From: Cytophagaceae bacterium
GTDB taxonomy: Bacteria; Bacteroidota; Bacteroidia; Cytophagales; Cytophagaceae
Length of the DNA stretch: 64,000 bases
NCBI GenBank assembly: GCA_025455005.1
Contig: JALONH010000014.1
Span: 1-64,000 of the forward strand
Direction: 5' to 3'
Of this stretch, positions 16,052-24,633 are shown piece by piece; within the stretch, counting starts at the first letter, position 1, and every line of letters begins with the position of its first letter. A program made the position numbers and the translations under genes. The notes under the pieces are model-generated. The model made no database searches. It was not told the DNA's origin and worked only from the letters and a program-made list of their open reading frames with translations.

Positions 16052-17992
16052 GTGATTCAACGTATTGTATCTCTTTCTCGGGCTCTTCTAGTGCTGCTTG
16101 TTTTCGTGTTTTCTAATGGAATCACTTGGAGTTACACTCCCATCATAAATTTAACCGATTCTACTACATCCGTATTATTAAATCATACAACGGTATGGGT
16201 ATCAGAACAAGCAGAAGCCGATGTACTTCCTCCGGACACTTCCTTTCGTCCCTTAAAAACACTTTATTTAACTACTTATGATGCCTCCACTTGGTATTGG
16301 ACCAAAACAATCATTATAAATAAAAGTGGAATAGATAAAGAATGGTTTTTTATGCTTCATAATTATACGTTAAGAAATTTGGATGTATTTATAGATTATA
16401 AAAACAAAACCATTCAAAATATACACTATGAATATCCCAAAACTACGATAGGGCAAACCGATGTAAAACATTCTAGTCCAACCTATCATTTAATCCTTCC
16501 TAAAAATGATACCGTACTATTATATACTCGGGTTCAGCATAATAAAGTAAGTCAGTTCGGATTTGAGTTAGTGGAGCACAGCTATTTCTTTAATACGAAT
16601 ATTCTCCATTATATGTGGATTGGTATTTTATATGGAGGTTTAATCTTAATTGCTTTGTATCATGTTATCTTTTATTATCAACTGAAGCAATCTTTTTACA
16701 TCTGGTATGGAGTGTTTGTTCTATTTCAAACTATCTATTTATCCTTTAGGGATGGGACCTCTTTGAGTTTGCTTTTCGCTCATCAACCTTGGACCTTTGA
16801 AACGTTATACCGGTGGATAGTAGCCGGACTTAGTATATCCGTATTCTTATATGGTCAACATTTTTTAGGGTTACAAAAAAATAAATGGATTCAGCGCTCT
16901 TTACTATTGTATTGTTTTGTGAGGGTAGTATTAAACTTTGGTATGGAGGAATATACCATCGGGTTTATGTGGTTTGATTTTATGACAATACTTGTATTGC
17001 TTTTTTTAACCTTTTATTATTACCCTACTCGAAATAAAGAAAGTCGATATTTCATACTAAGTATTATCATCATATCAATCGGTTATGGAATTAATTTGTT
17101 GTGGCATTCAAACATTATCACAAATACTCCTTTTATTTATAATTCACTCTATTTTACTGTTCTGATAGAAGCCATTCTCTTCTCGATTGCTAATTCTTAT
17201 CGATTTAGAAATCTTCAACTTCAAGAAGACGAGAAGATACGACTAGCCTCTGTTGTCGAATTAAAGAGTGATTTAATTCACAAACAAAATCAAATCATTC
17301 AAGAGCGCACAGAGGAACTGGAAACCTTTTTGTATAAGGCGTCTCATGATTTACGAGGTCCTTTAAAATCCATTGACGGCTTGTGTGAATTAGGTAAAAA
17401 AGATACCGGTGATGCGAGTACGTATTATACTATGATTTTGAAAAGCTCCCAACGCCTGCAGTCTATATTAAGCTCTTTGTTAGAAATTGCGAAACGTCGT
17501 GGCAGTACTCTACAAGTCAGTCCTTTTTCATTACATCAGCTTATAGAGGATTGTGTTCAGCAAGACCTTAGAGCCTTCCCCGGAATAAATGAAATTAACG
17601 TAAGTTATCATATTCCAAAAGATGTTCTTCTACAAACAGAATACTACTCTTTCTATTCCGTAGTACAAAACGTAATTGAAAATGCTATAAAGTATAAAGA
17701 TAATGATAAGCCTATTCAAACGTTGACCATAGATTATTCCATGACCTCTTTTGGGCATAAGATATCCTTTACGGATAATGGTATAGGTATACCCAAAAAA
17801 TCCTTGGATAAAATCTTTCAAATGTTTTACCGAGCACATAGTCAGCAACCAACAGGAGTAGGCTTGGGGTTATATATGGTAAAGCAAACTCTTTTGCATC
17901 TACAAGGGAAAATTGAAGTGTATTCAGAAGAAAAAAAATATACTAGAGTAGAAATAGAGTTGCCCTTCCAACCTAATGTTCCGAATTTGTAA
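16052..17992 (+). CDS. Sensor histidine kinase with 7TMR-DISM input module
   Basis: 646 residues starting at GTG. After a signal-like segment comes an extracellular 7TMR-DISM beta domain (about residues 35-180), seven hydrophobic helices (about 190-390), a linker coiled coil, then HisKA with the phosphoacceptor in SHDLRGPLKS (H432) and a HATPase_c domain with N-box VIENAIKYKD, DNGIGIP and GVGLGLYMVK. All kinase boxes are present. 7TMR-DISM kinases sense extracellular ligands, often sugars or lipids. No response regulator lies next to it, so it is an orphan kinase here. Its 3' end overlaps the convergent Fur-family gene by 20 bases. Confidence 0.88.
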   Translation: MIQRIVSLSRALLVLLVFVFSNGITWSYTPIINLTDSTTSVLLNHTTVWVSEQAEADVLPPDTSFRPLKTLYLTTYDASTWYWTKTIIINKSGIDKEWFFMLHNYTLRNLDVFIDYKNKTIQNIHYEYPKTTIGQTDVKHSSPTYHLILPKNDTVLLYTRVQHNKVSQFGFELVEHSYFFNTNILHYMWIGILYGGLILIALYHVIFYYQLKQSFYIWYGVFVLFQTIYLSFRDGTSLSLLFAHQPWTFETLYRWIVAGLSISVFLYGQHFLGLQKNKWIQRSLLLYCFVRVVLNFGMEEYTIGFMWFDFMTILVLLFLTFYYYPTRNKESRYFILSIIIISIGYGINLLWHSNIITNTPFIYNSLYFTVLIEAILFSIANSYRFRNLQLQEDEKIRLASVVELKSDLIHKQNQIIQERTEELETFLYKASHDLRGPLKSIDGLCELGKKDTGDASTYYTMILKSSQRLQSILSSLLEIAKRRGSTLQVSPFSLHQLIEDCVQQDLRAFPGINEINVSYHIPKDVLLQTEYYSFYSVVQNVIENAIKYKDNDKPIQTLTIDYSMTSFGHKISFTDNGIGIPKKSLDKIFQMFYRAHSQQPTGVGLGLYMVKQTLLHLQGKIEVYSEEKKYTRVEIELPFQPNVPNL

Positions 17993-18380
17993 TAGGTTGC
18001 TGACAATTTTTACAAATCCCGGTTATTAAAAAATGCGCCGAATGAAACGTATAGCCGAATGGTGGTTCTACCTGAATCGTTTGCGCTAAACATTCCAAAT
18101 TTCCACAAGTTGAACATTTAAAATGAACATGATTATGAGGGTGCGAATGTTTAGAATCTTTATTCCCTTCAAAAGCATAATAATTTTTACCTTGATCTGA
18201 CACTATTTTATGAAGGATGCCATCCGATAAAAAGCGTTGCAAAATTCTATAAATAGTAGCTTTATCCATTTGTCCTGATAATGCAGCTTCTATTTTATCT
18301 TGACTAAGCGCTGATCCAGATTCTTGAAGTAAACGTAAGACCGCATCTTGTGTGGGTGTTTTACGACGTTGTTTAGCCAT
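17973..18380 (-). CDS. Fur-family metal-responsive regulator
   Basis: 135 residues: an N-terminal winged helix (TPTQDAVLRLLQESG ... MDKATIYRILQRFLSDGIL) and a C-terminal dimerisation domain with a His-rich loop (KHSHPHNHVHFKC) and two Cys-x-x-Cys pairs (CSTC and CKNC) for structural zinc. This is the Fur/Zur/PerR superfamily; the short linker and His-rich loop could suit Zur, but metal identity cannot be decided by eye. A terminator lies 12 bases upstream of the start, so its promoter must overlap that hairpin or transcription must read through from the OmpA gene. It overlaps the kinase gene tail to tail. Confidence 0.88.
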   Translation of the reverse strand: MAKQRRKTPTQDAVLRLLQESGSALSQDKIEAALSGQMDKATIYRILQRFLSDGILHKIVSDQGKNYYAFEGNKDSKHSHPHNHVHFKCSTCGNLECLAQTIQVEPPFGYTFHSAHFLITGICKNCQQPITNSEH

Positions 18381-18391
18381 AGCACGAATAT

Positions 18392-18425
18392 AAAAAAAGC
18401 ATCTGAATCATCAGATGCTTTTTTT
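18392..18425. terminator. Bidirectional terminator between the OmpA/PD40 gene and the Fur-family gene
   Basis: GCATCTGA (18399-18406) pairs with TCAGATGC (18411-18418) around a 4-base loop, with A7 on the left and T7 on the right. For the leftward OmpA gene it is a good intrinsic terminator 20 bases after the stop codon. Confidence 0.88.
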
Positions 18426-18445
18426 AACTATTGATGATGATTCGT

Positions 18446-19975
18446 TTAATACTTAGTAATTACAAACTCTACCCGTCGATTTAATTTTCTAGTTTCTTCA
18501 CTGTAATTGCTAGCAATTGGTTTCGTTCCTCCGTAACCTTTTGTTGTAATGCGTTTAGCCTCTACTCCTTTCCCAACAAGATAAGCTTTAACTGCTTCTA
18601 CCCTGTCTTCTGATAATTTTAAGTTTTGATCTTGGCTACCTTGGTTGTCGGTATGACCTTCTAAACGAATTTCAATATTAGGATTTTCTTTCATCATTGC
18701 TACCACACGATCCAATTCCGGATAAGATGAGTGTAACATTTCAGGTTTAGATTGAACAAATAAAACAGAGTTTAATTGAATGGTTTGTCCAGCTTCAATA
18801 GGTACCATTAAGATATCTTGATTTATTTCTTGGTGGGTAGAAATAGCCGATAAATCGATTTGGTTTGTTATAGCAAAATACTTAGCCGCCTCTGCATGAT
18901 AATCATAGGCCTTTCCATAAGGTAAAATAATAGTATAGGAACCAGTAACAGGGTCAGAGATCACTTCGCCTACAACTTGCGCGATACTTGTTACATTATA
19001 CAAAATATCAGCAGATACCGGTCTCTTCGTTTTAGCATCCAACACTCTTCCGGTAATTTTCACTGTAGGCTCTGGACGTAATTCTTCTTTCATGCGAACA
19101 CGTACAATATCTTCTTTACCTAATCCATCATATGCAGAAACAAAATAGGCGAACTCTGCTTTCCAATCAAACATATAATATGCATCCCAATCAGAGGTAT
19201 TCAATCCCTCGCCTAAGTTTTCCGGAACAGACCATTTTAACCACGTATCGTCCAATCTTCTCGACATATATATATCATTACTGCCATACCCTCCCGGACG
19301 ATTCGACGAGAAATAGATGGTTTTCCCGTCCGCAGCAATATAAGGAGTCCCCTCTTTGTATTTTTTGGTATTTAACGCCTTAATGTATAATGGTCTCGTC
19401 CAACTATTATCGGCTTGTTTAAATGTAACATACAAATCATTTATTTCACTTTCATCCTTTTCAGAAAATGCAATAATTGCGGTACGGCCGTCATTGGCCA
19501 TGTGTAGGTTTGTGTAAGCCCCATTCGCCATTTTAGCAAAATCTTTAATGTCTAATTTTTCAGGGTCTGTCCATCCGGAAGCTGTTTTTTTAATATAAGA
19601 AAACCCAACCCCGGCGTACACGCCTTTTTCATACGCTCCACGGATGTATAATATAGTTCCATCCGGACTAGTACACTGAATTCCGTTATAGCGGCGTTGA
19701 TTTAATGGGTATTTATCGTGTGATTTTGGAGTGAACTTTCCGTTTTCATCTAAATCACTAAACCAAATATCTTGAGCATCTGTATACGAACCGCTTTTTG
19801 TGTTTTCCGGATGACCTTCAATTACATAATACAGACGTTTTCCGTCCGGTGTTAATACCGGATTCAGTTCCGAATATTCTGTATTTACATTGCTTCCTAA
19901 ATTCTCAATAGCGCGTTGCGCTGATGTGCTATATATAATTCCCCAAGCACAAATGAGTACTAAAATTTTTTTCAT
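18446..19975 (-). CDS. OmpA-family outer-membrane protein with PD40 beta-propeller
   Basis: 509 residues: signal peptide (first ~19), then repeated PD40/TolB-like blades (NPVLTPDGKRLYYV, GTPYIAADGKTIYFSSNRPGGYGSND, about residues 30-290), a carboxypeptidase-regulatory-like beta-sandwich (VKITGRVLDAKTKRPV, about 300-390) and a C-terminal OmpA peptidoglycan-binding domain (IEIRLEGHTDNQGS ... RKLNRRVEFVI). This matches the outer-membrane PD40/OmpA proteins common in Bacteroidota, which anchor to peptidoglycan. The gene lies 87 bases downstream of the trHb gene; a near-match promoter makes it possibly a separate unit. Confidence 0.9.
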   Translation of the reverse strand: MKKILVLICAWGIIYSTSAQRAIENLGSNVNTEYSELNPVLTPDGKRLYYVIEGHPENTKSGSYTDAQDIWFSDLDENGKFTPKSHDKYPLNQRRYNGIQCTSPDGTILYIRGAYEKGVYAGVGFSYIKKTASGWTDPEKLDIKDFAKMANGAYTNLHMANDGRTAIIAFSEKDESEINDLYVTFKQADNSWTRPLYIKALNTKKYKEGTPYIAADGKTIYFSSNRPGGYGSNDIYMSRRLDDTWLKWSVPENLGEGLNTSDWDAYYMFDWKAEFAYFVSAYDGLGKEDIVRVRMKEELRPEPTVKITGRVLDAKTKRPVSADILYNVTSIAQVVGEVISDPVTGSYTIILPYGKAYDYHAEAAKYFAITNQIDLSAISTHQEINQDILMVPIEAGQTIQLNSVLFVQSKPEMLHSSYPELDRVVAMMKENPNIEIRLEGHTDNQGSQDQNLKLSEDRVEAVKAYLVGKGVEAKRITTKGYGGTKPIASNYSEETRKLNRRVEFVITKY

Positions 19976-20062
19976 ACAATAAAATGTTAAAATAAAACCC
20001 CAAGCAAAAGGTACGAGTATTTGTACGATAAATAGTTATTTAGGTTAAAATTTCGTTGAATA

Positions 20063-20452
20063 CTATGATTCTGAGGGCGAAGGTGTATTGACCATAAAAA
20101 GTGCGGTAGAGGGAAATCGACTAAACAGTTCATCTTTCAACTCTTCCGAAATAGGCAAAGTAGCAATTGCTTGAGACATACAATGTAGCCATGCTATGGC
20201 ATCGGTTTCTGTGATAGGATGCGGCATATGTCGAGCTCGCATTCGAGGATGTCCATAAACATCACTATATGCCATAGGCCCGCCTAAAAATTGGGAGAGG
20301 AACAATCGCTGTTTACTTTTAATGACCTCTTTGTCGGTGTTAAATAAGTGTTGGATTTGTTCATTGGAAAAGACCAATTCATAAAATTGTTCTACTAACA
20401 CATCGATCGTAGATTGTCCTCCTATTCGAACATACAAGCTTTGTTCTTCCAT
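20063..20452 (-). CDS. Group II truncated haemoglobin
   Basis: 129 residues with LYVRIGGQSTIDVLVEQFYE at the N-terminus, FLSQFLGGP, YGHPRMRARHMPHPI, where the His in RARH is the proximal (F8) haem ligand, and a following ITETDAIAWLHCM helix: the group II trHb pattern. Such proteins bind oxygen or NO and may act in peroxide or NO handling. I chose the ATG at 20452 over the longer frame to 20530, whose extra residues overlap the preceding gene and do not fit the family. It is 16 bases after the DUF2807 gene and probably the last gene of the ECF-sigma operon. Confidence 0.87.
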   Translation of the reverse strand: MEEQSLYVRIGGQSTIDVLVEQFYELVFSNEQIQHLFNTDKEVIKSKQRLFLSQFLGGPMAYSDVYGHPRMRARHMPHPITETDAIAWLHCMSQAIATLPISEELKDELFSRFPSTALFMVNTPSPSES

Positions 20453-20468
20453 ATTTACATCAAGGGTA

Positions 20469-21194
20469 TCACTGTGGAATAGCACTACCGGAACCATTAT
20501 CGACGATGGATACCACCGGAGGATTTCCAAAATACAAGATATTTCCCGCGCTACTGATTTCTCCCGTTAATTCCTGGGAAGCATATACAAGTACACCACC
20601 AATATTACCGGCAAATACATACGCTTTATTTGCTAAAAAGAATTGTGTATTGATTATTCCTTGGCCTCTGTTTTCAATACGAACACGATCCACCTCTCCT
20701 ATAACCTGAAGAGGTCCAATTCCGGTGGCTTGAATAAAAGCCGATCTACAAGAATCTGCTATGTCCATCTTGCCCGCGCCTCTATGAAGAATACTGATAG
20801 AGTCTCCTTTAATTCTATTCATCGTAACGATATTCCCATCGGAATCCAATTGTATATGCCGAATATCCGGTAAAGTAATTTCTATTATTATATCGGATTC
20901 TTTTTTAAAACACTTATTACCTTCCAGCGTTAGTACCAGGTTGCTGCCTTGAACATAGGTTTTAATGTAAGACAACAAATTATCGTCTGCCGTTACCTTT
21001 ACAGAAGTCGTAGTGCCCTGTGTCAGCCGAACTTGAAAATTCCCCTCTACTACAACGCCCGTAAAGGGAGAGAAGAACCGTTCTTCTGTAGCTATGTCGC
21101 CGGAGGCTTTAATACAAGAATCACAAGAAACCAGTAACCCGGCAATGATAACCATCACCAAAAGGAGATTCGGATATAAATATTTTCGTAACAT
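20469..21194 (-). CDS. DUF2807 (GIN-domain) lipoprotein
   Basis: 241 residues starting at MLRKYLYP; hydrophobic signal ending in the lipobox AGLLVSC, so likely a surface or periplasmic lipoprotein. The mature part begins with the DUF2807 signature (FFSPFTGVVVEGNFQVRLTQG) and continues as a right-handed beta-helix-like repeat typical of 'putative auto-transporter adhesin, head GIN domain' proteins. Function unknown, often in sigma/anti-sigma neighbourhoods. The upstream start at 21254 is rejected because it lies inside the preceding gene and precedes the signal peptide. Confidence 0.85.
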   Translation of the reverse strand: MLRKYLYPNLLLVMVIIAGLLVSCDSCIKASGDIATEERFFSPFTGVVVEGNFQVRLTQGTTTSVKVTADDNLLSYIKTYVQGSNLVLTLEGNKCFKKESDIIIEITLPDIRHIQLDSDGNIVTMNRIKGDSISILHRGAGKMDIADSCRSAFIQATGIGPLQVIGEVDRVRIENRGQGIINTQFFLANKAYVFAGNIGGVLVYASQELTGEISSAGNILYFGNPPVVSIVDNGSGSAIPQ

Positions 21195-21229
21195 ACTACA
21201 AAGATACAAAAGAACGGTCAAATGATAGA

Positions 21230-22960
21230 TTAGAATCGAATCCCGGCTTGCCATCCTATCCAGTAGGAATTTACAATTTCACGATTGTCTACGAAAAAAC
21301 GCTCCGTATGTACAACCCCCTTATCCGGAACAATATCCGAACCGATTGTTCCTTCTGTTGTCTTGTATTCTGAAAATAAGGTATTGAAAGAAGGACCTCC
21401 ATAGAGGTACACACGTTTCGTTAAACCAACTCCCAACAAAACATTTAACTTGAATTGCTCATTTATATTGTTAGTAAACCATTCGTTTTCATTGATGTGA
21501 AGGGCTATGGCATCAACGTTAAGTTGTCCTCTTCGTCCTATTTGGATACAAGTTCCTAATCCGTAACCAAAGGACCAACGCTGATAATTCGGGTCTTTAG
21601 CACTATATCCCATGTGTAAAATATTGTAAAAGGCTTTTACTCCGGTTTTATAGTTTAAGTTTAACCACATGGTTTCAGATGCATAGAGTTCGACTCGACC
21701 ATATCCATTTTTTACAAATGATAAAAAACCAATCGGCACACCTTTTAGAGAATCCGCTACATTTATACACCCTATTTGCACGCCGTGTAACCGTTTCGTA
21801 ACATTTATACACCCTACTTGTGCGCCTGACATAAATCGTCTATTTACATTTACTAATCCGGCAAGTTGGGTCCCCTGCATAGACTCATTGGCAACATTGA
21901 CAATTCCCGCAGCTTGTACACCACTCACGACGCCGCCGGCATAATTCACAACTCCTGAGAATTGGCCTCCCAGAACTTCCCTTCCTGTAACATTTAGCCC
22001 ACCGGCGAATTGAACGCCTAATACTTGTTGCTGTACGATATTAAAAACAGATCCTAATTGAATACCTTCTACATAATGTTTTATACAGTTTCCTACTAAA
22101 CCTACCTCCAGATAACGAACTCCTCCATTGTAACCCGGTAAAATATTAATCGAATAACCATTAACAAAATAAGGAGACGCTTTACCATGTGTGCTCCACG
22201 GATACAATCCGGTTAGTTGAAAATCGTCGTATACCAATTCGTCGGAATACGGAATAGTGTCTTTCACCCATGAGGTATCTTTCTTGCTAAACAAAATACT
22301 ATCGCGAAGATGTTTATAGGATGCCGATAGGGCTAGTTTTGCCTCTTTCCAACTTTCTTTCAATCGCAATTTCTCTATTACTTGTATGGTCTGAATACTG
22401 TCTTTTTTCTTTTTATACTTTTTCTTCATTTCTTCTTGCTCCAACACATATACCTTGTCGAGTTCTCGAAGGGCTTGTACGGTATCAGGAGTAGATGGAA
22501 CAACTAATACCGGAGCTTCGATACGGACAGGCTCTTTATATTCCAGTACCACAGAATCTTTAGCATGGCTATACTGGGGAGGAGTAATTGATTTAATAGC
22601 ACCGGAAGGTTTGACGGAATGTACCGGTGGCGTAGATAGAATCGGTACTTTTTTTAATACTACTTGATCTCCTATGATTTTATATGAGATTCCTTTATTA
22701 CGAAATAACTGATCTAATACTACGGTTAAAGGTTGCTGGGAAGCATGTACCGTCACTCGTTGTTTTACATCCACTACATCGGATGAATAGGAGAAGTGGA
22801 TACCATAATTTGTTTTTAACTGAATTAATGCTGATTCGATTGTACACGACTGGCATTGTAAAGTTACCCGTTGATTAGTGGGTTGTGCTTTTATAGAAAA
22901 AACACAAAGCAGTAGCATGAAGCAAAGTACTCCGTACTTTCTTTTCCAAATATTTTTCAT
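21230..22960 (-). CDS. STN-domain protein with LA_2272-type surface repeats
   Basis: 576 residues: signal peptide (to about residue 25), an STN domain (VTLQCQSCTIESALIQLKTN to about 105) as in TonB receptors and secretins, a proline- and lysine-rich spacer (about 105-240), then at least seven ~20-residue repeats of the form QxxGxxNV (GVQFAGGLNV, GGQFSGVVN, GTQLAGLVNV, GAQVGCINV, GVQIGCINV) as in the LA_2272 surface-repeat family, and a beta-rich C-terminus. In FecIR systems the STN domain normally belongs to a TonB receptor contacting FecR; here it is attached to a repeat protein. The FecR gene lies 18 bases upstream. Confidence 0.82.
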   Translation of the reverse strand: MKNIWKRKYGVLCFMLLLCVFSIKAQPTNQRVTLQCQSCTIESALIQLKTNYGIHFSYSSDVVDVKQRVTVHASQQPLTVVLDQLFRNKGISYKIIGDQVVLKKVPILSTPPVHSVKPSGAIKSITPPQYSHAKDSVVLEYKEPVRIEAPVLVVPSTPDTVQALRELDKVYVLEQEEMKKKYKKKKDSIQTIQVIEKLRLKESWKEAKLALSASYKHLRDSILFSKKDTSWVKDTIPYSDELVYDDFQLTGLYPWSTHGKASPYFVNGYSINILPGYNGGVRYLEVGLVGNCIKHYVEGIQLGSVFNIVQQQVLGVQFAGGLNVTGREVLGGQFSGVVNYAGGVVSGVQAAGIVNVANESMQGTQLAGLVNVNRRFMSGAQVGCINVTKRLHGVQIGCINVADSLKGVPIGFLSFVKNGYGRVELYASETMWLNLNYKTGVKAFYNILHMGYSAKDPNYQRWSFGYGLGTCIQIGRRGQLNVDAIALHINENEWFTNNINEQFKLNVLLGVGLTKRVYLYGGPSFNTLFSEYKTTEGTIGSDIVPDKGVVHTERFFVDNREIVNSYWIGWQAGIRF

Positions 22961-22978
22961 ACAATAATGAGGCTAGAT

Positions 22979-24022
22979 TTAAGGGCAGGCGTTGCCGATT
23001 AATATATAATGTGTATCGGAATGGCGCTCTATGCGTAAGGATAAAGTAGCACCTAAGATTTCCAAAACCTCCTCTAATGAATCGTCTTGAAATTCTCCGG
23101 TATATTTACAATTTCCTAATGGCGTAGTATGTGGTGCTGTTGTATGCAACTCAATATTTACTTGATATAATTCTTGTAATTGGTTAACCACTTCTGCCAA
23201 ATATTGATCTTGAAAACGAATATGTTTGGTTTTCCATAGAGGCTGGTACAGCGGTGTTGCAGTAGCCGACTGAACTTGAATACTACCTGATGAGCCGGTA
23301 AGAGCAGACATGCCGGCTGTTAAGAATACTTCTTTTGCAGATTGAGCATACTTTTCCATTACCGCTACTTTACCTTCTTCTACAGCAATATAGTCTGCTG
23401 TATCCGATTCGATGGAGCGAACACCAAATGTCGTTCCCTTCACAATCGTTCTGGAACGTCTTGCGACTACTGTAAACGTTTTTTTAGGATTTTTTTGTAC
23501 TTCGAAAAAAGCTTCTCCGTCCAACCAAATTTCCCTCTCTTCGTTGTTATAGGCATCGGAATATCGAATTTTAGCTCCATTTCGCAATGTAACGACCGAC
23601 TTATCCGGCAATTCATGTCTAAGGATACTGTCCATACCGGCGATTACATCTATGTATACAGGTCGCTTAAAGACGGTATATTGAAATATCCAAGATAATA
23701 AAGCAACTACTACAACCGCTGCCGCAGCCCGTATAATGGGCTGTTGCCACCAATTCAACGCCACCTTAGACTCTTGTGCTACTGTTTGAAGCAACACCTT
23801 ATCCCAAGCAGCTTGTACATTAAATTCAGGACTTGGATCCATTGTCCTGGATTGCTGCCAAGCTTTCGCATATCCTTGGTAAAGATGTTCATTGTCCGGG
23901 CTTTCTTGTCTCCAACGTAGAATATGCGCTTCCTCCGTAGAAGACAATTCGCCTTTCCAATAAGCAGCCAAAAGCTCCTCTATAGGTTGACTTGTTCCGG
24001 GTATTTGTGATGCATGCGCCAT
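22979..24022 (-). CDS. FecR-family anti-sigma factor
   Basis: 347 residues: a cytoplasmic N-terminal domain with a conserved helical pattern (LLAAYWKGELSSTEEAHILRW), one transmembrane helix (about residues 90-110, AAAVVVVALLSWIFQYTVF), a periplasmic FecR domain (about 120-225, with LPDKSVVTLRNGAKIRYSD and EIWLDGEAFFEV) and a DUF4974 C-terminal domain. It should hold the adjacent ECF sigma factor inactive until an outer-membrane STN partner signals. It follows the sigma gene after 26 bases. Confidence 0.92.
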   Translation of the reverse strand: MAHASQIPGTSQPIEELLAAYWKGELSSTEEAHILRWRQESPDNEHLYQGYAKAWQQSRTMDPSPEFNVQAAWDKVLLQTVAQESKVALNWWQQPIIRAAAAVVVVALLSWIFQYTVFKRPVYIDVIAGMDSILRHELPDKSVVTLRNGAKIRYSDAYNNEEREIWLDGEAFFEVQKNPKKTFTVVARRSRTIVKGTTFGVRSIESDTADYIAVEEGKVAVMEKYAQSAKEVFLTAGMSALTGSSGSIQVQSATATPLYQPLWKTKHIRFQDQYLAEVVNQLQELYQVNIELHTTAPHTTPLGNCKYTGEFQDDSLEEVLEILGATLSLRIERHSDTHYILIGNACP

Positions 24023-24048
24023 TCTACAATAAGACTTGAAAATAATTG

Positions 24049-24630
24049 TTAACCCCTATACACCGTAAAAAAAAGTATCAGTACTAAGTATTCCTTTAAA
24101 TGAATTCGTAAATGTTTCAATGCTTTACCCATTTGGTTTTCAACCGTTTTAATAGAAATTCCTAAAATCTCGCTGATTTCTTTATACGAAAGTGCTTCTT
24201 CTCTACTCATTAAAAAAATGGTTCGACAGCCATCAGTCATTTCAGCAATGGCTATAGCTATTGCTTCTTTTAATTCCTCTGCTTGAATCCACTCAACAGC
24301 CGTAACTCCTTCTGCTGCGCCGGAAGCTTCCTCTAAGTCAACCTTAATACGTTTCGTGTGTTGATGATAGGCCGTAATACTTTTGTTGTATACCGATTTA
24401 AACACATAGGATTTAATGGAAAACGAAAAAGAAATCGACCGTCGCTTTCGCCACAACGTGATAAAAACATCTTGAACAATATCTTCTGCTTTTGCTTTAT
24501 CTTTTATGATAGAAAAAGAAAATTTACATAAGTCAACATAATATGTGTGAAAAAGAGTTTGATAAAACGCTTGTTCCTCTTCTTTCTCCGGCCAATACGT
24601 AGTAGCTCCGATATCTACTTTCTTTTTCAT
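24049..24630 (-). CDS. ECF-type RNA polymerase sigma factor
   Basis: 193 residues with region 2 (KDKAKAEDIVQDVFITLWRK, about 45-65) and region 4 (LSYKEISEILGISIKTVENQ, about 145-165), the Bacteroidetes FecI-like ECF group. It directs transcription of its own operon or target surface genes when released by FecR. The start codon is 3 bases after the stop of the upstream lactonase gene, so they are co-transcribed. Confidence 0.92.
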   Translation of the reverse strand: MKKKVDIGATTYWPEKEEEQAFYQTLFHTYYVDLCKFSFSIIKDKAKAEDIVQDVFITLWRKRRSISFSFSIKSYVFKSVYNKSITAYHQHTKRIKVDLEEASGAAEGVTAVEWIQAEELKEAIAIAIAEMTDGCRTIFLMSREEALSYKEISEILGISIKTVENQMGKALKHLRIHLKEYLVLILFFTVYRG

Positions 24631-24633
24631 ACG

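Noticed and set aside
21700-22070. Possible CRISPR or minisatellite from short periodic repeats
   Set aside because: The period belongs to in-frame protein repeats (QxxGxxNV) of the STN gene; DNA units diverge and no spacers exist.
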